Counted from the first letter of the stretch, positions 16,285-25,465 are shown. The stretch: 43,295 nucleotides of DNA from a virus (IMGVR_UViG_3300013136_000015:1-43295), one strand, 5' to 3'. Translations and numbers: made by a program. Notes: generated by a model not told the origin, from the letters alone.

Positions 16285-17385
16285 TCAAACCAACACTGCC
16301 CCGCCGTTGTCGCCGCCTCCGGTATCCCCACTGCCTCCTGAATCTCCACTGCCCGATCCCCCACCGGCAGGATCGGGCGATTCCGGGGCCGTAGCCCCGG
16401 TATCTTGCCCGTCATCACCGTTGAATTCCGAGAAGGCATTTTTCACGCCTCTTGCCAGTCCCTCGATGCAGGTCTCCACATCGGCTCGTTTGCTCGCCTT
16501 GAGGAGCATGTGCGTGCTGGTCACCCAGCCTTTTTCTCCGGCAAGGACCAACTGCACCGGACCGGAGGAGATGAACGTGTTTTTCTTCTCCGCATCGAAC
16601 AGTATTGACGGGCCGATCTTCCCATTCTCCGTGGCCGCGAATATGGCCAGGATGCCTTTGCCATCGCCTGCGTAATGCCAGATGCCCCCGCCGTTCGCAT
16701 CCATCAGGCCCATGTAGTAATGGCCGTCCTTGGTGGCGTCCTTGACGCTTTCGGATGTGCCCGTCGCGACCATTTTGGTCCCTCGGCGCTTCCCTTTCCG
16801 CGGCTTCGATTCCTCTCCCTCGCTCTCCTGCTCATCCTCATCCTTGCCCGGCCCGGACATGAACAGGCCCGCTCCCAGGCTATCAATGAGCGCGAGCTTT
16901 TCCCTCTGCCCCCGATCGTCGAACAAAAGGGTATGGCCCGCCTCAGACTTCAGGATGCGCAGCCGGGTAGCGTCCCGCGGATTGTTCTTGCCCGCGGTTT
17001 TCACTTCCAGCGGCGTGAGCTGCTTGTTCCGGTCTTTCCCCGTCTTCTGCCCCTGTTGATATGGCGGCCCGGGTATGGCGAAGAGGGCCTGCGGATGGCC
17101 GGACAGGAATCCCAGATAAACAGTCTGTTGCGGCTGCAGCGGCAGCCACGCGCCCTGATCGCCCTTGGATTCGTCGCCGCCGCCGATGGGCGCGCCAATG
17201 ACCTGGACCCATCCTGTCCAGTTCTTTTTGCCCTTGCCGAGCAAGTCCGGGCATTCGCACCTGACGCGGCCAACGCCCCACGGGTCCTTGACATCCTTGA
17301 CCGTAGCGTCGTGGAAGGACAGGAACTGATTCATAAGAAACGGCGTCGGGACATATGGCGGTTCCCAATCGCGAGCGAAGAACAT
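16285..17385 (-). CDS. gpV/gp5-like baseplate spike protein (366 aa)
   Basis: The N-terminal region (about residues 22-115) is an OB-fold of the phage spike type: FHDATVKDVKDPWGVGRVRC, then WVQVIGAP and WLPLQPQQTVYLGFLSGHPQ. A middle beta-rich part has GHTLLFDDRGQREKLALID, as in gpV and Afp8-type spikes. Residues about 325-345 (DGQDTGATAPE) are an in-frame degenerate A repeat, and the protein ends in a Gly/Ser/Asp-rich tail. The gene starts two nt after the hub gene stop, with GGAGG upstream. In the particle it would form the membrane-piercing tip under the hub. Confidence 0.82.
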   Translation of the reverse strand: MFFARDWEPPYVPTPFLMNQFLSFHDATVKDVKDPWGVGRVRCECPDLLGKGKKNWTGWVQVIGAPIGGGDESKGDQGAWLPLQPQQTVYLGFLSGHPQALFAIPGPPYQQGQKTGKDRNKQLTPLEVKTAGKNNPRDATRLRILKSEAGHTLLFDDRGQREKLALIDSLGAGLFMSGPGKDEDEQESEGEESKPRKGKRRGTKMVATGTSESVKDATKDGHYYMGLMDANGGGIWHYAGDGKGILAIFAATENGKIGPSILFDAEKKNTFISSGPVQLVLAGEKGWVTSTHMLLKASKRADVETCIEGLARGVKNAFSEFNGDDGQDTGATAPESPDPAGGGSGSGDSGGSGDTGGGDNGGAVLV

Positions 17386-17386
17386 G

Positions 17387-18586
17387 TTACGTGCCTCCCG
17401 CCGCGTTGGCCGCGCCCGAAGCGCTGCCCGCGGCAGCCCCGGCCGCTTTGGCTTCGTAGGGTTTTGCGCCGTCCAGAAGGTCGATGCCCTCCATCTTGCC
17501 CTTGCCTGGCTCGCCCGCTCCCCGCTGAGATTGCGGCTTTGTCCTCGGTTTGAAACTGATTACCCGCTCGCCGATTCCGTAGGTGAAAGTAGCCTGGGAT
17601 TCACCGTCGAGATCGCGCTGGCCCATGAAGATTGTCGGCTGCTTCTCGAATGCCTTCGCAAAGAAGACGTTCGGCGATTCAGCGCCCGCGCCGCCTTTGC
17701 CCTGGCCGCCGCGGATCAGGCTGCATTTGGTCCGCGAGCCCTTCTTGCCGCCTCCGGTGCGTTCAATCTCCTCCGCATACCATTCCCCCGAATATTTTGA
17801 GCCCACATTCAGGACCGTGATGCATTTGCCCGCCCGCAACCGCGGGAACCCCCGCAATACCAGCTCGGCCGTTACCGGAGAACCGGCCGCGCCTGCTGCA
17901 TTGTTCGACGCCAAGTTCTCGTCGAATTCCAAACCCTCTTTCGGCGGCAGAAAGGTCCGGCCGACCGCGGCCCCGCTGGCGCCCAGCGCAGTCTCACCCG
18001 CAAATTGCGCAGGCTTGCCGCCCTTGTCCTTCGGGAACACGCTCCGAAGGCCGCCTGATGACGCGCCGCCTCCCTTGGACTTCACCTTGAGTTGCTTTTT
18101 CAGCCGGTAGAGCACCTGATGCCATTTCTCATTGTATACGCCGAACGGCTGGTCCGTGAATTTCGGGCCGCCGCCGCTGCCATCCAGTTTGATCCCGAGC
18201 TGCTTGCAGATGCTGTCAGCGATCTGCCGCGCATTCATGTCCTTGTCGAAATTGCCCTTGTTTTTGCCGCCGGCCAGTTTTTGAGATTCATCGTATCCGC
18301 AAAGCTTGATCTTCAGCGGCCCCTTTTCGAGGTTCTCCTCCTCATCTTCTACGATGGGGAATTGGAGCGGCTCATCCAGGCTGCCATCCTCGCCGAAACG
18401 TATCGAGAGCATCTCCCCGGTCTGCCCGATGCCGTCATTCTTGCGCTCTTCATTGCTCAGGGTGACCTCAACCTTGGACATCTTCTGTTCGGATTCCACA
18501 GCAGTCCATTCCAGCGTGTCCTTCGTGACATCCCTGCCGGCCACGGTAATGACGAAGTCCGTTTCGATGACAGCATCGCGGCTCAT
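17387..18586 (-). CDS. Late control D-like baseplate hub protein (399 aa)
   Basis: The protein fits the gpD/gp27-like hub family: N-terminal FVITVAGRDVTKDTLEWTAV, a SKVEVTLSN segment, a LysM-like helix region with ARQIADSICKQLGIKL (about residues 120-135), and the C-terminal LRAGKCITVLNVGSKYSGEW followed by a YAEEIERT element. Hub proteins form the trimer that joins the tube to the spike. The start at 18586 overlaps the preceding stop codon (ATGA). The tail after about residue 350 is Ala/Gly-rich. Confidence 0.82.
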   Translation of the reverse strand: MSRDAVIETDFVITVAGRDVTKDTLEWTAVESEQKMSKVEVTLSNEERKNDGIGQTGEMLSIRFGEDGSLDEPLQFPIVEDEEENLEKGPLKIKLCGYDESQKLAGGKNKGNFDKDMNARQIADSICKQLGIKLDGSGGGPKFTDQPFGVYNEKWHQVLYRLKKQLKVKSKGGGASSGGLRSVFPKDKGGKPAQFAGETALGASGAAVGRTFLPPKEGLEFDENLASNNAAGAAGSPVTAELVLRGFPRLRAGKCITVLNVGSKYSGEWYAEEIERTGGGKKGSRTKCSLIRGGQGKGGAGAESPNVFFAKAFEKQPTIFMGQRDLDGESQATFTYGIGERVISFKPRTKPQSQRGAGEPGKGKMEGIDLLDGAKPYEAKAAGAAAGSASGAANAAGGT

Positions 18587-19023
18587 TGCACAACCCAAAA
18601 GAGCAGCCCGATCTTCGCGAAATACGGCTGCAACGTGATTGGATGGAAAAACTTGTGGTAATGCGGGTTCGCTTCGAGCAACACGCAAGTCCAGCGCCGG
18701 TCGCCGAGGATGAGCTTCAACCGGGGCGGCCGATCCTTGCCCCGGCCTTTCACGGTTGGGTCGGTAAGCCGCTGGAGCGATTTGACCATGCTATCCACGT
18801 CCTGATCGCTATTGTCCCGTGAGAGCGCTATATCGAATTGGATATGCGGCACGCCTCCGGCCGAGTACTCCACGCCGGGAATTTTGGCGCCCGCGGTCGG
18901 GATGGCTTCCCAGTCCGCTTTGGCATCCGGCCCGTCGATCTGTTCGGGGTTCCACTGGAATGCGACCGTTTGACCGGAGCCTTCCAGCGGAATGACCATG
19001 CCGTGAGTGAATGGATAGGTCAT
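18583..19023 (-). CDS. Contractile injection system tube-type / gp53-like baseplate protein (146 aa)
   Basis: The sequence fits the CIS_tube (Afp7-like) family: VAFQWNPEQIDGPDAKADWE near the N-terminus, SAGGVPHIQFDIALSR in the middle and a C-terminal beta part with LILGDRRWTCVLLE. Members connect the inner tube to the hub; many carry a C-terminal LysM domain, which is absent here. The start overlaps the tape-measure stop codon by four bases (ATGA), and the stop overlaps the hub start in the same way. The three genes are therefore translationally coupled. Confidence 0.75.
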   Translation of the reverse strand: MTYPFTHGMVIPLEGSGQTVAFQWNPEQIDGPDAKADWEAIPTAGAKIPGVEYSAGGVPHIQFDIALSRDNSDQDVDSMVKSLQRLTDPTVKGRGKDRPPRLKLILGDRRWTCVLLEANPHYHKFFHPITLQPYFAKIGLLFWVVQ

Positions 19024-21026
19024 TGCCAGGATTCCCCAAATCCGCCGCGGCCCGCTGCATACTCCGCCTGAATTTGCTCGTGAACAGTGTCAACGATGAA
19101 TTCCTTGAATGCGGGGTTCCAATTGATGTTGATCTGCGGCTTCGTCTCCACAAAGACCGGCTGCGGCCCTGCTGGGACGCCCGCCCCGCCGCGATATATG
19201 ACAGAGCCTATAGAGTCATTCAGCCAATTCCAGACGGCGGACGCTTCGGGCGCCGCCTGGGTGATGAGATTCCCTTCAGGCGCGCCCTTTCCGGGCGCAA
19301 TATTGGGATTGGCCGCGTTGAGCCTATCAATGCGATCCGCCTGGCCCTCCTGCCAGCCCCTCAGCCATGTATAGCCCTCATGGATCTTCTTTATGGCTGC
19401 GGCCAGGTCTTTGAGGCCGGGCATGATATCGGCCACTACAGCCTTGATATCGCTAAGGCCCGTTGTCAGGCTGGCTAATGACGTTCCTGCCAACTGCCCC
19501 AGGTCCGTGGCTATGCTGCGCAACGCACTGGGGTCCGCGGAATTGAATGCGGCCATCAGCCGGTCAACAACAGCGCTCAAACCGGGCGCGCCCGCGAATG
19601 CCGCCGAAAAGCCCTCCCACATCCCCTGCGCGGCCATCCGAGCATTGGCTTCCATGATGTCGGTCTTCTGATTCCATTTGCTTTCGATCTGGTCCAGCGT
19701 TTCGCCATAGGGCTTCATGAACTCCATGGCCATCGCCTGAAACGGCTTTTTGATGGTCCTACCGAGGTCTTCGGCCTTCTGCTTGAAGATCGTGTAACGG
19801 GCATCGAAGGATTGCTGGCTTTCCAGGAGCTTGTCCCATTCAGCCGCAGGATTCAGGCCTTTCAACATCTTTTCGAGCTCCGGCCTGGCCCCCGACTGAA
19901 ACGCTTTGGTCAATATGGGGATGCCCTGCATCCCTCCTTCGCCGAATGCCTCATTGATTATCTTGCTCACATCTGTGCCGCGGCGCTTTGCCAGGGCCTG
20001 CAATTCATCGAACCAGCCGCCCAGCATCTTCATGTATTCCGCGGGCGACTTGTCCATTAGCTGAACGCCGAACCGCTGTGCTCTGGCTTGGGTGACCGCC
20101 TGCGATGATTTGAGCATCTCCCGCAATTCTTTGGGCAAATCATGCTCGTCTCTTGCACCCAACTGCGCCAGGAATCGTTCCTGGCCTAATGCCGCACCGA
20201 CCTTGCCAAAACCTTCGCCGGTCTTGCTCATGACGGCCCGAAGCAACTCTCCGGTGCGCTCTCCCAATGCGCCGGCCAAGGTGGCCATATCCGCGATCAT
20301 CGATTCCTGGGGTTTGCCGAGTTGAGAATAGATGCCGACGAGGTGGCCCAGGGCGACCTTCAAATCTGCGCCCTGCGCACCGCTCTGCGAAATCGCCATT
20401 GGAATTTGAGCTGCAAAGCGCTGGACCATCGGGAGTAGTTCTTCATTGCTCTTACCCACGCCATAGGACCACAGGAATTTACGTATCAGGTTGGTAGCCT
20501 CGGCGATTGCCGTGCCCGGTCCCAAACCCTTTTGCAACTGGATTGCAGCTTCCAGGCCCGATTTATTCGCCTCGACCGCATCCATGCCAGTCCCGAATTT
20601 GGATGCGATATCGAATATGCCCTTGGAAACATCTGCATGCTCGATGCCGGGCAAGACCTTCCTCAGGCCCTTGGCATGCTGCTCATAAGATTTGATGGCG
20701 GCCTCGGGATGCTGCATATAGCGCAGATAATCCGTCCATTGCTGGGCTTCAGGATTGCCCTTTACCCATTCGGCCATGCCGCCGAAGGCCTTGCCCGCAA
20801 CGAACGCGGTGATGGCCAACTTCGCCAGGCGCAGCCCGGTAGTCATGCGCTGGGACATGTTATGAACGGAATTGCCCATCATATCGAAATGGCGCATCAT
20901 CCGCGGAGTATTGGAATCCACAACCGACGACAACCCGGTGTAGGCGCGGTGCAGCCCCCGCATGTGCTGGATGCCCTCAGCCCCACCTTGAAAGCCAAAT
21001 CTGACTCCGATTTCCGTTAAACCCAT
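19020..21026 (-). CDS. Tail tape measure protein (668 aa)
   Basis: A long, mostly helical protein between the chaperone-like genes and the baseplate genes, as expected for a tape measure. It begins MGLTEIGVRFGFQGG. A hydrophobic segment lies at about residues 68-85 (LAKLAITAFVAGKAFGGMAE). It contains phage-minor-tail motifs such as ALGERTGELLRAVMSKTGE and GGMQGIPILTKAFQSG. A second hydrophobic or Ala-rich part is near 475-560. Its length sets tail length in the family; about 670 residues implies a tail near 100 nm if the usual scaling holds. No strong ribosome-binding site is seen. Confidence 0.88.
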   Translation of the reverse strand: MGLTEIGVRFGFQGGAEGIQHMRGLHRAYTGLSSVVDSNTPRMMRHFDMMGNSVHNMSQRMTTGLRLAKLAITAFVAGKAFGGMAEWVKGNPEAQQWTDYLRYMQHPEAAIKSYEQHAKGLRKVLPGIEHADVSKGIFDIASKFGTGMDAVEANKSGLEAAIQLQKGLGPGTAIAEATNLIRKFLWSYGVGKSNEELLPMVQRFAAQIPMAISQSGAQGADLKVALGHLVGIYSQLGKPQESMIADMATLAGALGERTGELLRAVMSKTGEGFGKVGAALGQERFLAQLGARDEHDLPKELREMLKSSQAVTQARAQRFGVQLMDKSPAEYMKMLGGWFDELQALAKRRGTDVSKIINEAFGEGGMQGIPILTKAFQSGARPELEKMLKGLNPAAEWDKLLESQQSFDARYTIFKQKAEDLGRTIKKPFQAMAMEFMKPYGETLDQIESKWNQKTDIMEANARMAAQGMWEGFSAAFAGAPGLSAVVDRLMAAFNSADPSALRSIATDLGQLAGTSLASLTTGLSDIKAVVADIMPGLKDLAAAIKKIHEGYTWLRGWQEGQADRIDRLNAANPNIAPGKGAPEGNLITQAAPEASAVWNWLNDSIGSVIYRGGAGVPAGPQPVFVETKPQININWNPAFKEFIVDTVHEQIQAEYAAGRGGFGESWQ

Positions 21027-21047
21027 GTTTGCACCACCAAATCCTTC

Positions 21048-21113
21048 GATCCGCAGATTTCACAGATTTTCGCGGAAAAGAATCTGCGTAATCGGCGTAA
21101 TCTGCGGATGGAT
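21048..21113. repeat. E-family hairpin
   Basis: Left arm ATCCGCAGATTTCACAGATT (21050-21069) and right arm AATCTGCGTAATCGGCGTAA TCTGCGGAT (21084-21112) form a long imperfect stem between the chaperone-like and tape-measure genes. Confidence 0.8.
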
Positions 21114-21116
21114 CTC

Positions 21117-21323
21117 TTATTTGCTTCCGAACATTTTTTCGAGGAGCTCGCCGAGCCGTTTATGAACGTCCCGGCGTTCCCTCACCGGCCAGCGTTTCAC
21201 CTCGCTGCGTTGCTGGTGATGCCATTGGCATATGTCGAATACGGCCCGGCTGGGGCTATATATCTGATACAGTAGCCGCCAGTTTAATCGGCCGAAGGCC
21301 GCTGCGAAATTGCCGAACTTCAC
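21117..21323 (-). CDS. Small protein in the second tail-chaperone position (68 aa)
   Basis: The gene begins with GTG at 21323, overlapping the stop of the preceding gene by four bases (GTGA). The protein (MKFGNFAAAFGRLNWRLLYQ...) is basic and helical, and ends ERRDVHKRLGELLEKMFGSK. Myoviruses usually have two tail assembly chaperone frames between tube and tape measure, often joined by a programmed frameshift. Here the pair is linked by a start/stop overlap instead. Function inferred from position. Confidence 0.6.
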   Translation of the reverse strand: MKFGNFAAAFGRLNWRLLYQIYSPSRAVFDICQWHHQQRSEVKRWPVRERRDVHKRLGELLEKMFGSK

Positions 21324-22009
21324 ACCATGAGGCCCGGCAGCAAGAAAGAAGGGTCCGCAAAAAGGTCCACCACCTGTGCTTTCCCCTGTTTGTTCCGGAA
21401 CCGAACCCGCGTATCATAGCCGCACTGGTTCTTGCGCATGTCGGCCCGGAGCGCCTTGTGATCGAATCCGGGCCATTGCTTGACCGCCTCCAATTTGATA
21501 TCTGTCGAGCCATTCACGCTCCGGATCGCGCGGAACGACATCCGCGTCGGCTGGAAGCCGGGCAGCTCCAATTCTTCCAGGTCCTGCGCCGCGGTCTTGT
21601 ACCCGTAAACAATCTGATGACCTGTCCGGGGCAACGTGAATTTGAACGTCGGGTCCGGCCCCGCGGTCATCGCGAGGAAATCGAGCTCCTTCAAATCCAC
21701 TGCATATCCGGACTCCTGGGGATCGTCATCATTCACCAATATGAGGGTGTCCCCGTAGGTCACACGATAGATTTCAATCCCGAGGCATTTGTAATCCGGG
21801 GTCCGCAACGCCAGGACGTCATCCCGCGTAACAGGGGCCTTGTCGCCGAGCTTGGCCGTGCAGTAGGCCCAGTAATCGGGCAACGCCGCGGCCAAACCCT
21901 TATTGGATTCAGTTATCAATTCCTCGGCAAAGCTGTCCGCCTCGCGTATTACCGCCTCCAGGCCGGACACCGGCAGCGTGACGGTTTTGGTCAAATACTG
22001 ATATTCCAT
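21320..22009 (-). CDS. Probable tail assembly chaperone-position protein (229 aa)
   Basis: The protein lies between the tail-tube and tape-measure genes, where tail assembly chaperones are found. It begins MEYQYLTKTVTLPVSGLEAV and has an acidic middle (NDDDPQESGYAVDLKELDFL). The C-terminal 60 residues include SVNGSTDIKLEAVKQWPGFD. I recognise no specific family. The ATG at 22009 is preceded by GGTGAGGGAAT, which is the end of a C repeat, so the repeat supplies the ribosome-binding site. Confidence 0.6.
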   Translation of the reverse strand: MEYQYLTKTVTLPVSGLEAVIREADSFAEELITESNKGLAAALPDYWAYCTAKLGDKAPVTRDDVLALRTPDYKCLGIEIYRVTYGDTLILVNDDDPQESGYAVDLKELDFLAMTAGPDPTFKFTLPRTGHQIVYGYKTAAQDLEELELPGFQPTRMSFRAIRSVNGSTDIKLEAVKQWPGFDHKALRADMRKNQCGYDTRVRFRNKQGKAQVVDLFADPSFLLPGLMV

Positions 22010-22222
22010 ATTCCCTCACCCCAACCCTCTCCCAGCGGGAGAGGGGAAGCTACCGGCGGGCCTGCCCCGGACCACGATCCGGGGACGCCGGCGCTGCGAA
22101 GGCATCCGCAGATTGCGCAGATTGCTGTACGGCGCGACCGGCGGTCGCCCTGGGGCGCACGCCATGCGCCCCTACCGTAGCGCCGGCATCTTGCCGGTGA
22201 TTCTGTTCAATCTGCGGCTGCC
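22010..22222. repeat. C - composite A - E - D - A - E repeat island
   Basis: C at 22013-22047. A composite A repeat lies at 22050-22099, with an inner palindrome CCCCGGACCACGATCCGGGG (22065-22084) in its loop. E left arm at 22105-22124, D pair at about 22132-22176, A at about 22177-22203, E right arm to 22216. No gene is visible. Confidence 0.8.
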
Positions 22223-22444
22223 CTATTCTTCCCGGATCGCTTCCAGGGCCTGCGGCCCGAGATCGTTGAATATGAACTTCGCGGCCTCAGCCTGCGTGGT
22301 CCGGGCCAGCATTTCCTTCACCGGTCTCTCCGGATGATCGGAGAGCCGCGCTTCCACCCGACCGTCGTCCAGGACCTCCACCGCGGCATGTTCCAGCAGC
22401 GGCGAAAGCTCATCCAATTTGGTGCCCTTTTTCGGCCTTCCCAT
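22223..22444 (-). CDS. Small hypothetical protein between tube and chaperone genes (73 aa)
   Basis: The ATG at 22444 (MGRPKKGTKLDELSPLLEHA) has AGGGAGAAGAA upstream, which fits better than the ATG at 22465 inside an A repeat. The protein is charged and helical, with DDGRVEARLSDHPERPVKEM in the middle. It could be a short tail assembly factor; no family is recognised. Confidence 0.6.
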   Translation of the reverse strand: MGRPKKGTKLDELSPLLEHAAVEVLDDGRVEARLSDHPERPVKEMLARTTQAEAAKFIFNDLGPQALEAIREE

Positions 22445-22456
22445 GATTCTTCTCCC

Positions 22457-22616
22457 TGCCGGCAAGATGCCGGCGCTGCGGAATACAAGCCGTTATCCGC
22501 AGATTTCACAGATTGCGCCGGTGTTTCGGGCCGTGTAGGGGCGCATGGCATGCGCCCTCTGGAGGGCGACCGCCGGCCGCCCCTACAGCAGTCTGCGTGA
22601 ATCGGCGGTTGCTCCC
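22457..22616. repeat. A and E-D-E nested repeat island
   Basis: A copy at 22457-22481. E left arm at 22495-22515 and E right arm at about 22589-22609 enclose a D pair at about 22535-22586. D therefore sits in the loop of E. Confidence 0.8.
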
Positions 22617-23081
22617 CTACGCTCTTATCCGCCAGTTATTGCAGCGGCCTGTGATTTTTATCGTCATCCGCTTCTTGCCGTCATCCGCGTCCCATTCCTC
22701 GAACTCGGCCTCCTGCGGATAGCCATCCTCCACGTCCACGGTGAATGCAGGGTTGTCCTCCGGGCCAATCGCTATGGCTGTGAAATCCCGGTAATAGAGC
22801 TTCGGGTTCCGGGTGCGCACCTGGTCCTGCCAATTCTGCCAGAACAGAATGGCTTCCTTGTTTTCAGCCGGAAGAATGACCTCGGCAGACCATGTATCCA
22901 GCTTCTCGCCGCCTGCCTGGTAGACCGCCAGCGTCTGGGCGCCCCCGTTCAATTCGACTTCTTCAAAGCTGCGCTTCCCGAGCTTGAACTTGTTCACCAG
23001 CGCGGGCGAATAACCATTGAATTCCAGCCGATATTCTTTGCCGAGCAGCGCCGTGCCTACCTGTCTCGCGTCCGTTATCAT
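22617..23081 (-). CDS. Tail tube protein (154 aa)
   Basis: Size, position directly after the sheath and an all-beta pattern fit a contractile-tail tube protein (Mu gpM / P2 FII position). Features include the N-terminal GKEYRLEFNGYSPALVNKFK, KRSFEEVELNGGAQTLAVYQ in the middle and the C-terminal MTIKITGRCNNWRIRA. Tube proteins stack as hexamers inside the sheath. GGAGGCAAT lies before the ATG. The stop TAG lies at the edge of GTAGGGG-like repeat sequence. Confidence 0.7.
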   Translation of the reverse strand: MITDARQVGTALLGKEYRLEFNGYSPALVNKFKLGKRSFEEVELNGGAQTLAVYQAGGEKLDTWSAEVILPAENKEAILFWQNWQDQVRTRNPKLYYRDFTAIAIGPEDNPAFTVDVEDGYPQEAEFEEWDADDGKKRMTIKITGRCNNWRIRA

Positions 23082-23084
23082 ATT

Positions 23085-23156
23085 GCCTCCATCACGGGCG
23101 ACCGCCGGTCGCCTCTACAATCTGCGTAATCTGCGCAAATCTGCGGTTAATGCCTC
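23085..23156. repeat. D half and E right-arm repeats
   Basis: GGGCGACCGCCGGTCGCCTC (about 23097-23116) followed by AATCTGCGTAATCTGCGC and AATCTGCGG between the tube and sheath genes. Confidence 0.75.
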
Positions 23157-25463
23157 TTATGCCGCTTGCCGCAGCCATCCAGGCAATGCATAGAGGTCTC
23201 GATAGTCCTGGAAGGGCTGGCCTGTTCTCATTACTCCCATCTCAATCGTGGGATAGAAAATTTGACGCACCGGCTGAATCAATAGCCGGCAGCGATAAAT
23301 CCCCGCGTCGATCTCAGGGCCGGTGTTCAATACCGCGCCCTTCAGTGTCCCCTCGGCCGTGAAGTACGCGTCCTCATCGCAGACGAGCACGTATCCATAG
23401 ATCGCGCCGCTGTTCAGGTCCTCCCGCAGGATAGGATTCAAAATCCTGTAGACTTCACGCCACTGATAGGGATGGTTCGGCCGGTTGATGAACTGCAACC
23501 CGACCGGATAGAGCATCCACTGATACTCGAGGATCTTGTGGACCACGGGGAATTCACGCAGGGCCGAAAATGCCCGCTGCGATGTCCAGCCGCCCCAGAT
23601 GTAAGCGCCTTCCCATCCGCGAGTTTCCAAGCTGGTGTGCAGGATGCGGCCGTTGTTGATCTGGTATTCGGCTAACAGGTCCGCTCCCGCGCCATCCTCC
23701 GCGGGATTGTCGTCTATGGCCAGCACGTTCGGGACCTTCCCGCGTTCCACCCCGAATGGCGACCAATGCCGGCCATGAGCGCTATCTGTTTTGCAAATGG
23801 CCGCGGCCAATGCGGGCAGACACGTGATTTCCACATTCTCGTTGTTTTTCGGATCGAAGATCGTTATACGGCCTCGCATGAACCCGGCTTTCCACATGTT
23901 GAACGCGGCATGCTGATAACCCGCTTCCGGGTCGCCCATTCGCCAGGCCACAGTATCGGCGGCAGACAGGCCCGCGGGGGTCGGCCCCCACCAGAATCGG
24001 CCCTTGCGAGCATCCACAAAGGTCTCGGCAGCCGCCCGCACGGTCGCGGAGCTTGTCCCGAACTGCATGAGATTTATAAATGGCATGGACCAATGATCGG
24101 TCACATATAGGCCCGTCTTGCCCGCGGGATCGCCGATCCAGTCCGCATCGGTGAGCACCAGGGTGCCATCCGAACCGGCTGAACAGACATAGCCGGTTGA
24201 GGTCAACGCCGGCCAATTATTCGGCGCGGGGTTCGGGTCATCGTCGGTGTCCACTATCCTGCCGCCCCTGAAATGCGAATTGACATAGCCCTTCCAATAG
24301 CGGCTATTTGCCGGGTCCGGACTCAGCTCGGGATAATACGCCTCAGTCGCGCCGGGGACCACGATCCGCACATTCATGGTCTCGCCGGGATTCAGCGGCG
24401 AGTCATAGACATACAATTTGGCGCCGTTGCCGTATGCGCCCGGATGCAGCTCCAGCTTCCAGGGATATTTCACCGGCGGCACAGCCCCGGAATGCAGATC
24501 ATTATCCAGGCCCATCGGCGTGTCCGCGGTCGAGGACGCCTGGACCTGGACCTTGGACCCGGTCCCGGACGTGCTCGATATGATGCTCAAAAAGCCCTGG
24601 AGACCATTCGCGGTCGCACCGGACAGGTCCGCCAGTTGAGCCGCCACCTGCGCGGCTGTCAGCACGAAATTACCAGTCTCGCTGTTCGCCGGGGTCAGCG
24701 GGAATGTCTGGTCCTCGCCGGCGTCTACGGCCACAACCAGCGAATCCGTGCCCACCGCATGAGTATAAACCCCTTCGCCGAGGCCCAGAGCAGAATAAGC
24801 ATCATGGGTTACGGCCATGATCTCGATGTCCTTGGCGACATCGGTGGATTCGCAATGGACCTTGTTGTCCGAAACAGTGGCATTGATCCCTTCCGTTCCG
24901 GCGTTTATATCGTCGCAGATCTGCGTTGCGGTCCGGGCTGCGCCGGGCGTCAGGGTGACGGTTTGATCCGCGCCCCATGCGCCCTCGACGCCCACCCGCA
25001 ATTTGACCTTGTCATTGACGTCCACGGTAATCGCGAACGGGCCGAGTTCGGTCCCTGTGAACCGTCCGGGCGTTGCGGGGCTGAATGTGAATGGTCCGGC
25101 CGCGCTGTCCACTTGGGCATGAGTCGGCACATTGCCGCCCCGATCCGGGATGAGCGCCGACGCCGCTACAACATCCACGGTCGAGCGATCGCTCACGTCC
25201 GAACAATGCGCGATACGATGGAAGACGATATTTGCGCCCGCCTTCAACGCCTCGATGCACTGAATCGGATCCTGGGTCCAATCCACCGAATCGCCATACA
25301 TCTCGATGAACCGCGCGATGTCCTTCGCGGTAAACGCATTGCCGTCCCAGAGCGGGCCTCGTGAAGCCTGGCCGTAGACGCCGATATATGACTTGGGGAT
25401 CGGCTCTGCTTCATAGCTCAAATCGAACAGCGGGAATAATACTCTCGGGTCGCCTAAGCTCAT
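23157..25463 (-). CDS. Contractile tail sheath protein (768 aa) with two inserted modules
   Basis: The C-terminal half is a clear tail-sheath domain: PNVLAIDDNPAEDGAGADLL, RILHTSLETRGWEGAYIWGG, WTSQRAFSALREFPVVHKIL and a closing beta segment near GVMRTGQPFQDYRDL. The N-terminus (MSLGDPRVLFPLFDLSYEAE) is also typical. Sheaths are usually 380-500 residues. The extra length comes mainly from residues about 118-328, which hold two copies of a module (ITVDVNDKVKLRVGVEG... and LVVAVDAGEDQTFPLTPANS...) also found in the decoration and DUF4815 proteins. They would project from the sheath surface. ATG at 25463 has a perfect AGGAGGTG site, two nt after the preceding stop. Confidence 0.88.
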   Translation of the reverse strand: MSLGDPRVLFPLFDLSYEAEPIPKSYIGVYGQASRGPLWDGNAFTAKDIARFIEMYGDSVDWTQDPIQCIEALKAGANIVFHRIAHCSDVSDRSTVDVVAASALIPDRGGNVPTHAQVDSAAGPFTFSPATPGRFTGTELGPFAITVDVNDKVKLRVGVEGAWGADQTVTLTPGAARTATQICDDINAGTEGINATVSDNKVHCESTDVAKDIEIMAVTHDAYSALGLGEGVYTHAVGTDSLVVAVDAGEDQTFPLTPANSETGNFVLTAAQVAAQLADLSGATANGLQGFLSIISSTSGTGSKVQVQASSTADTPMGLDNDLHSGAVPPVKYPWKLELHPGAYGNGAKLYVYDSPLNPGETMNVRIVVPGATEAYYPELSPDPANSRYWKGYVNSHFRGGRIVDTDDDPNPAPNNWPALTSTGYVCSAGSDGTLVLTDADWIGDPAGKTGLYVTDHWSMPFINLMQFGTSSATVRAAAETFVDARKGRFWWGPTPAGLSAADTVAWRMGDPEAGYQHAAFNMWKAGFMRGRITIFDPKNNENVEITCLPALAAAICKTDSAHGRHWSPFGVERGKVPNVLAIDDNPAEDGAGADLLAEYQINNGRILHTSLETRGWEGAYIWGGWTSQRAFSALREFPVVHKILEYQWMLYPVGLQFINRPNHPYQWREVYRILNPILREDLNSGAIYGYVLVCDEDAYFTAEGTLKGAVLNTGPEIDAGIYRCRLLIQPVRQIFYPTIEMGVMRTGQPFQDYRDLYALPGWLRQAA

Positions 25464-25465
25464 GA

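Noticed and set aside
21117-22009. Programmed frameshift between the chaperone-position genes
   Set aside because: No slippery heptamer is apparent at the junction, and a GTGA start/stop overlap explains translation of the second gene.
11605-25463. Region as a stand-alone contractile injection system
   Set aside because: Terminase, portal, protease and capsid genes lie in the same operon-like cassette, and no AAA+ ATPase of the injection-system type is seen.
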